DNA from: DATMTS01 sp035564555
Lineage (GTDB): Bacteria; Actinomycetota; Actinomycetes; Actinomycetales; Microbacteriaceae
DNA: 26,575 nucleotides
Direction of reading: 5' to 3'
Assembly (NCBI GenBank): GCA_035564555.1
Contig: DATMTS010000099.1
Coordinates: 1-26,575 of the forward strand
Shown: positions 22,719-26,575 of the stretch, one piece after another
Layout of the letters: each line of letters starts with the position of its first letter
Position numbering within the stretch: the stretch's first letter is position 1
Notes under the pieces: generated by a model
What the model was told of the DNA's origin: nothing
What the model saw: the letters and a program-made list of their open reading frames with translations, nothing else
Database searches by the model: none
Program-made: the position numbers and the translations under genes

Positions 22719-24168
22719 CCCGAAAGGCTTTCTGAAGACCACGGAGCGCGAGCTGCCCAAGCGGCGGCCCGTCTCCGTGCGCCTGATGGACTGGAAAGAG
22801 GTCTACGAAGCGGGCGACTCGCCCACGCTGCGCCGCCAGGCCGGTCGTTGTATGGACTGCGGCGTGCCGTTCTGTCATCAGGGTTGCCCCCTCGGCAACC
22901 TGATCCCCGAGTGGAACGACCTGATGTGGCGCGGCGAGGGCCGCCAGGCCATCGAACGGCTGCACGCCACGAACAACTTTCCCGAGTTCACCGGGCGGCT
23001 GTGTCCGGCGCCGTGCGAATCCTCCTGCGTTCTCGGCATCAACCAGCCCGCGGTGACGATCAAGCAGATCGAGCAGACCATCATCGACGACGCCTGGTCG
23101 AACGGCTGGGTGCAGCCGCACCCGCCGCAGCGACTGACCGGCAAGACCGTCGCCGTGGTCGGCAGCGGCCCCGCGGGGCTCGCCGCCGCCCAGCAGCTCA
23201 CCCGGGCCGGCCACACCGTCGCCGTGTACGAGCGCGACGACCGCATCGGCGGCCTGCTGCGCTACGGCATCCCGGACTTCAAGCTCGAGAAGAAGCAGAT
23301 CGAGCAGCGCCTGGCGCAGATGACCGCCGAGGGCACCCGGTTCCGCGCCGGCGTGAACATCGGCGTGGATGTCAGCTGGGACGACCTGCGCGCCCGGTAC
23401 GACGCCGTCGTGGTCGCCACGGGCGCCATGGTCCCGCGCGATCTGCCGATCCCCGGACGCGATCTGCCCGGCGTGCATTTCGCCATGGAGTACCTCGTTC
23501 AACAGAACCGCGTCGGTGCCGGCGATGCCGTGCCCGACCAGATCGACGCGGAAGGCAAGCACGTCGTCGTGCTCGGCGGCGGCGACACCGGATCCGACTG
23601 CATCGGAACCGCCCACCGCCAGGGCGCCGCGTCGGTGACCAACCTCGCGATCGGCAAGCGCCCGCCGGAGGAACGGCCGGAGCACCAGCCGTGGCCCACG
23701 GCGCCCACGGTGTTCGAGGTGCAGACCTCGCACGAAGAGGGCGGACGACGCGAATTCCTCGCATCCACCATCGAGTTCCTCCCGAACGAGTTCGGTGAGC
23801 TGCGGGCCATCAGGGTGGCCGAGACCGAGTATCTCGACGGACGCCGCGTGCCCAAGGCGGGAACAGAGCGCGAGATCCCGGCCGACCTGGTGCTGCTGGC
23901 GCTCGGTTTCACGGGCCCCGAGCAGGCCGAACTCGGCGCACAGCTGGGCGTGCCGTTCGACGCGCGCGGCAATGCCGAACGCGACGACGATTACCAGACC
24001 GGTCAGCCCGGCGTGTTCGTTGCCGGTGACGCGGGCCGCGGACAGTCGTTGATCGTCTGGGCCATCGCCGAGGGACGCGCGGCTGCAGCGGCCGTCGACC
24101 GGTATCTTGAAGGGGAGACCAGCCTGCCCGAACCGGTGCGTCCGAACGATCGAGCAATCTCCCTCTGA
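22711..24168 (+). CDS. gltD: Glutamate synthase (NADPH) small chain
   Basis: Small GOGAT subunit: takes electrons from NADPH through FAD and passes them over 4Fe-4S clusters to GltB. The N-terminal cluster domain has cysteines 47, 50, 55 and 59 (CMDCGVPFCHQGCPLGN) and 98, 102 and 106 (LCPAPCESSCVLG). The FAD-binding motif is VVGSGPAGLAAAQ (~149-161), the NADPH-binding motif VVLGGGDTGSDCIG (~284-297), and the C-terminal FAD site GVFVAGDAGRGQSLIVWAI. The 485-residue length is standard. The GTG start at 22711 follows a very strong GGAGGTGA (22700-22707) placed inside the end of gltB, giving subunit coupling through an eight-base overlap. Confidence 0.97.
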   Translation: MADPKGFLKTTERELPKRRPVSVRLMDWKEVYEAGDSPTLRRQAGRCMDCGVPFCHQGCPLGNLIPEWNDLMWRGEGRQAIERLHATNNFPEFTGRLCPAPCESSCVLGINQPAVTIKQIEQTIIDDAWSNGWVQPHPPQRLTGKTVAVVGSGPAGLAAAQQLTRAGHTVAVYERDDRIGGLLRYGIPDFKLEKKQIEQRLAQMTAEGTRFRAGVNIGVDVSWDDLRARYDAVVVATGAMVPRDLPIPGRDLPGVHFAMEYLVQQNRVGAGDAVPDQIDAEGKHVVVLGGGDTGSDCIGTAHRQGAASVTNLAIGKRPPEERPEHQPWPTAPTVFEVQTSHEEGGRREFLASTIEFLPNEFGELRAIRVAETEYLDGRRVPKAGTEREIPADLVLLALGFTGPEQAELGAQLGVPFDARGNAERDDDYQTGQPGVFVAGDAGRGQSLIVWAIAEGRAAAAAVDRYLEGETSLPEPVRPNDRAISL

Positions 24169-24178
24169 CCCAGGCAGC

Positions 24179-24224
24179 CCGCGACCCGAAGAGGTCGCGG
24201 ATGAGACGCGCGCACACTGCGCGC
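24179..24224 (+). promoter_or_regulatory. Two adjacent hairpins between gltD and pyk
   Basis: The first is a perfect 8-bp stem, CCGCGACC (24179-24186) with GGTCGCGG (24193-24200) and a six-base loop. The second is a 6-bp stem of GCGCGC (24208-24213 and 24219-24224) with a five-base loop. Neither is followed by a T-tract. They fill most of the 78-base gap and end 22 bases before the pyk start. They may be a U-less terminator of gltBD, a barrier to RNA decay, or part of the pyk leader. Confidence 0.5.
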
Positions 24225-24246
24225 AGAATCAGGAAGCAAGAGAACC

Positions 24247-25692
24247 ATGAGACGAGCCAAGATCGTCGCCACGCTGGGGCCCGCGACCTCCAGCTATGAG
24301 AACATCCGAGCGATCATCGATGCGGGCGTCGACGTGGCGAGGATGAATCTCAGCCACGGCAGCTACGACGTGCACGAATCGGTGTACGCGAACGTTCGAA
24401 AGGCTGCAGACGACTCCGGCCGCGCCGTGGCCGTGATGGTCGATCTGCAGGGCCCGAAGATCCGCCTCGGCAAGTTCGAGGCCGGCCCGTACGAACTCGC
24501 CGTGGGCGACATCTTCACGATCACGACGGAAGACGTCGTCGGCACCAAAGAGCTCTCCAGCACGACGTTCAAGGGTTTGCCGGGCGACGTCAAGCCGGGC
24601 GACTTCCTGCTCATCGACGACGGCAAAGTGAAGGTTCGGGTGCTCGACACCGACGGAACGCGCGTGCGCACCGAGGTGATCGTCGCGGGGCCCGTGTCGA
24701 ACAACAAGGGCATCAACCTGCCCGGCGTCGCGGTCAACGTGCCCGCACTCAGCGAGAAGGACGAGGCCGACCTGCGCTGGGGGCTCGGGCTCGGCGCGGA
24801 CTACATCGCGCTCTCCTTCGTGCGCAATGCCGCAGACATCGAGCGCGTTCACGAGATCATGGCCGAAGAGGGCCGCAAGGTTCCGGTGATCGCGAAGATC
24901 GAGAAGCCGCAGGCCGTCGACGCGCTCGAGGAGATCATCGACGCGTTCGATGCGATCATGGTCGCCCGCGGCGACCTCGGAGTGGAGCTTCCGCTGGAAG
25001 CCGTGCCGATCGTGCAGAAGAAGGCTGTCGAGATCGCCCGCCGCATGGCCAAGCCGGTCATCGTCGCGACCCAGATGCTCGAGTCCATGATCTCCAGCCC
25101 GATCCCGACCCGCGCCGAGACCTCCGACGTCGCCAACGCGGTGCTCGACGGCACGGATGCGGTCATGCTTAGCGGCGAGACCAGCGTCGGCGAGTACCCG
25201 GTCATCACGGTGCAGACCATGGCGCGCATCATCGAATCCACCGAGGACCACGGACTGGAGCGCATCCTGCCGCTCGGCACCACGCCGCGCACCCAGGGTG
25301 GTGCGCTCACCCTCGCCGCGGCGGAGATCGGCGACTTCGTGGATGCCAAGTTCCTGTGCGTGTTCACCGAATCCGGCGACTCGGCGCGGCGGATGTCGCG
25401 ACTGCGGTCGAAGATCCCGATGAAGGCGTTCACGCCTCTTCCGGGCATTCGCCGCCGGCTCTCGCTGACCTGGGGCATCGAAGCGTTCCTGGTCGACCGG
25501 GTGACGCACACCGACCAGATGTTCGGTCAGGTCGACGACATCCTGCTCGGCAACAAGGAGGCGTCGGTCGGCGACAAGGTCGTCGTGATCTCCGGTTCCC
25601 CTCCCGGCATCTCCGGCTCCACCAATGACGTGCGCGTGCACATCGTGGGCGACGCGCACAACGAGGCCGCACCGGCGTACGCACGACTCTGA
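24247..25692 (+). CDS. pyk: Pyruvate kinase
   Basis: Last step of glycolysis, making ATP and pyruvate from phosphoenolpyruvate and ADP. Residues 1-70 and ~165-340 form the TIM barrel (RRAKIVATLGPATSS, ARMNLSHGSY at 31-40, VIAKIEKPQAVDALEEI, the signature ARGDLGVELPLE at ~240-251, TRAETSDVANAVLDGTDAV, MLSGETSVGEYPV). The B domain lies in between, and the C-terminal domain ends at 481. Lys101 (GTKELSSTTFKG) occupies the place of Glu117 of rabbit muscle enzyme, as in K+-independent pyruvate kinases. ATG 24247 has a modest AAGAGA at ~24238-24243. It stands alone after gltD and converges on the downstream gene. Confidence 0.96.
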   Translation: MRRAKIVATLGPATSSYENIRAIIDAGVDVARMNLSHGSYDVHESVYANVRKAADDSGRAVAVMVDLQGPKIRLGKFEAGPYELAVGDIFTITTEDVVGTKELSSTTFKGLPGDVKPGDFLLIDDGKVKVRVLDTDGTRVRTEVIVAGPVSNNKGINLPGVAVNVPALSEKDEADLRWGLGLGADYIALSFVRNAADIERVHEIMAEEGRKVPVIAKIEKPQAVDALEEIIDAFDAIMVARGDLGVELPLEAVPIVQKKAVEIARRMAKPVIVATQMLESMISSPIPTRAETSDVANAVLDGTDAVMLSGETSVGEYPVITVQTMARIIESTEDHGLERILPLGTTPRTQGGALTLAAAEIGDFVDAKFLCVFTESGDSARRMSRLRSKIPMKAFTPLPGIRRRLSLTWGIEAFLVDRVTHTDQMFGQVDDILLGNKEASVGDKVVVISGSPPGISGSTNDVRVHIVGDAHNEAAPAYARL

Positions 25693-25712
25693 GGCACGGT
25701 GCTCGGCGTGCC
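25693..25712. terminator. Possible hairpin between convergent genes
   Basis: GGCACG (25693-25698) pairs with CGTGCC (25707-25712) around an eight-base loop. It starts right after the pyk stop and lies 5 bases before the stop of the opposing gene, so it could serve both. There is no T-tract on either strand. The call is weak and rests on position. Confidence 0.35.
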
Positions 25713-25716
25713 GGGG

Positions 25717-26361
25717 TCACCGGGCGCCGAGCGCCGCGCGCACCTCGTCGTCGGCGGTCTGCGTGAAGTCGGAATACCACTGGCCGATGGCGAAGAAGTG
25801 CGTCGGCGTCGCCAGCGTGATCAGCTCATCGGCATCGACGCCCGGCGTCGGATGCCAGTCGGGCGGCGACACCGGAACGGCGGCGATGACACGGCGCGCA
25901 CCACGGGCGCGCACCACCACGCAGGCCGCACGAATGGTCGCCCCCGTCGCGATGCCGTCGTCGACGACGATGGTCGTCCTGCCCGCCACTTCGAGAGGCG
26001 CCCGATCGCCGCGGAAGCGTTCAAGCCTGCTGGCAAGCTCCCGGCGTTCGCGCTGTTCGACCGCAGCGAGTTGCCTCACTGAGACGCCGGACGCCCTGAT
26101 CAGGCGTTCGTCGAGAATGCGGGTGCCCTCACCGATCGCGCCCATGGCGACCTCGTCGTTCCAGGGCAGGCCGAGTTTGCGCACCACGATAACGTCGAGC
26201 GGCGCGCCGAGCGCGTTCGCCACCTCCGCCGCCACCGGTACTCCACCGCGCGGGATGCCGAGCACGATGAGGTCCTGTGCGGGATCCGACACGGTGGACG
26301 CGAGGTCCCGGCATGCCTCGGCGAGGCGACGGCCGGCATCCGATCGATCACGGAAGATCAT
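25717..26361 (-). CDS. Type I phosphoribosyltransferase family protein (substrate unknown)
   Basis: A 214-residue member of the predicted phosphoribosyltransferases of the COG1926 kind. Visible features are MIFRDRSDAGRRLAE at the start, LGIPRGGVPVAAEVA (34-48), a VIVVRKLGLPWNDEVAMGAI segment (57-76) and the PRPP-binding loop TIVVDDGIATGAT (130-142). The C-terminal part has PVSPPDWHP and FFAIGQWYSDF, typical of the family. The substrate is not known, so I assign no pathway. It is the only minus-strand gene and converges on pyk with 24 bases between stops. ATG 26361 is the only possible start, since the frame meets a stop upstream before any other start codon. That ATG has no ribosome binding site and overlaps the stop of a 7-residue upstream ORF. 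Confidence 0.88.
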   Translation of the reverse strand: MIFRDRSDAGRRLAEACRDLASTVSDPAQDLIVLGIPRGGVPVAAEVANALGAPLDVIVVRKLGLPWNDEVAMGAIGEGTRILDERLIRASGVSVRQLAAVEQRERRELASRLERFRGDRAPLEVAGRTTIVVDDGIATGATIRAACVVVRARGARRVIAAVPVSPPDWHPTPGVDADELITLATPTHFFAIGQWYSDFTQTADDEVRAALGAR

Positions 26362-26381
26362 GGGTGCTCGGAATCCATCAT
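26358..26381 (-). CDS. Seven-residue upstream ORF overlapping the phosphoribosyltransferase start
   Basis: On the minus strand this reads MMDSEHP then TGA, and the TGA overlaps the ATG of the phosphoribosyltransferase as ATGA. GGGAGG lies at 26387-26392, five bases before its first ATG, an ideal ribosome binding site. The main ORF lacks one of its own. The arrangement suggests that ribosomes load at the small ORF and reinitiate on the main gene. The alternative is that GGGAGG serves the main start directly at an unfavourable distance of 25 bases. Confidence 0.45.
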   Translation of the reverse strand: MMDSEHP

Positions 26382-26426
26382 CGTCGCCTCCCGTCGGATG
26401 CGCCGCTCAAGCACCTGTACACCGCT

Positions 26427-26443
26427 CCAGCACCGGTGCCTGG
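26427..26443. promoter_or_regulatory. Inverted repeat around CACCGGTG upstream of the phosphoribosyltransferase
   Basis: CCAGCACCGGTGCCTGG is an almost perfect dyad with one extra base in one arm, centred on the 8-base palindrome CACCGGTG. It lies between the predicted promoter and the upstream ORF of the minus-strand gene. It could be an operator or an RNA hairpin. No regulator is suggested by the sequence. Confidence 0.3.
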
Positions 26444-26461
26444 CGCCCCTTCTCAACGAGG

Positions 26462-26490
26462 AAGCTACGCCCACCTCGTCGGGTGCTCAA
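26462..26490 (-). promoter_or_regulatory. Predicted promoter of the phosphoribosyltransferase
   Basis: On the minus strand TTGAGC (26485-26490, 4/6 of the -35 consensus) and TAGCTT (26462-26467, matching TANNNT) are separated by exactly 17 bases. The start point would be near 26455, giving a leader of about 95 bases that includes the inverted repeat and the 7-residue ORF. This is the best-spaced promoter candidate in the window. Confidence 0.4.
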
Positions 26491-26575
26491 GGGGTTGACC
26501 GGTGAGTCTGCCGATGGCGCCCCGGTGAGCGCAGCGCCCGGCGCGGGACGCGCGCACGCGGGTCGCGGCGCACGC
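26491..26575. other. Window end with no recognisable gene
   Basis: The last 85 bases are extremely GC-rich. A GTG at 26525 opens a frame to the window edge (MSAAPGAGRARAGRGA) but without a ribosome binding site or recognisable motif. I see nothing I can support here. Confidence 0.3.

Noticed and set aside
1227..26345. Apparent excess of GGATGC/GCATCC words (for example 1229-1234, 1677-1682, 2030-2035, 3785-3790)
   Set aside because: I could not count it reliably by eye; some genes such as metK show GAT codons outside this context. A k-mer enrichment test against a codon-preserving shuffle would decide it.
26525..26575. Start of another plus-strand gene at the window end
   Set aside because: Only 17 codons are visible, with no ribosome binding site or motif and Ala/Gly/Arg-rich composition that any frame here would give.

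Overview
The window is a stretch of high-GC chromosome, about two thirds G+C by eye with strong G/C preference at third codon positions. It carries almost only housekeeping and biosynthetic genes. The gene order (gmk-rpoZ-coaBC-metK-priA-fmt-rsmB-rpe, then his and trp genes, lgt, gltBD and pyk) points to an actinobacterium. So do an mIHF-type domain fused to guanylate kinase, a PriA without helicase motifs, and two actinobacterial small-protein families in the trp cluster (a Trp-associated membrane protein and an HGxxPAAW protein). The set looks most like the family Microbacteriaceae. That placement is inferred from gene content and order, not from any search.

Layout. Positions 1-2450 hold gmk (cut by the window edge), rpoZ and coaBC: GMP phosphorylation, the RNA polymerase omega subunit and coenzyme A synthesis. 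Positions 2491-8410 hold metK, priA, fmt and rsmB: S-adenosylmethionine synthesis, a replication-restart factor, initiator-tRNA formylation and 16S rRNA methylation. Between priA and fmt lies a 189-bp spacer with a 23-bp tandem duplication, an 18-bp palindromic repeat array, and a chain of overlapping stop/start codons. Positions 8420-11382 hold rpe, hisE, hisG, hisF and hisI. Positions 11379-16894 hold trpE, a Trp-associated membrane protein, an HGxxPAAW small membrane protein, and trpC, trpB and trpA. hisA, hisB, hisC, hisD, hisH, trpD and trpG are not in the window.

Positions 17010-17996 hold lgt (lipoprotein maturation). Positions 18123-24168 hold gltB and gltD (glutamate synthase), which supply glutamate to the his and trp pathways among others. 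Positions 24247-25692 hold pyk. Facing pyk on the minus strand is a type I phosphoribosyltransferase (25717-26361), the only minus-strand gene. Its start codon overlaps the stop of a 7-residue upstream ORF. The last ~210 bases hold its probable promoter and no other recognisable gene.

Most plus-strand genes are separated by fewer than 60 bases or overlap (ATGA or GTGA junctions at fmt/rsmB, hisF/hisI, hisI/trpE, trpC/trpB and trpB/trpA). This implies long polycistronic transcripts and translational coupling. I see no tRNA or rRNA genes, CRISPR array, insertion sequence, prophage or defence locus. The window is mostly conserved core. The least explained parts are the priA-fmt spacer, the uncharacterised membrane proteins in the trp cluster, the leader before gltB, the paired hairpins before pyk, and the upstream ORF of the phosphoribosyltransferase.
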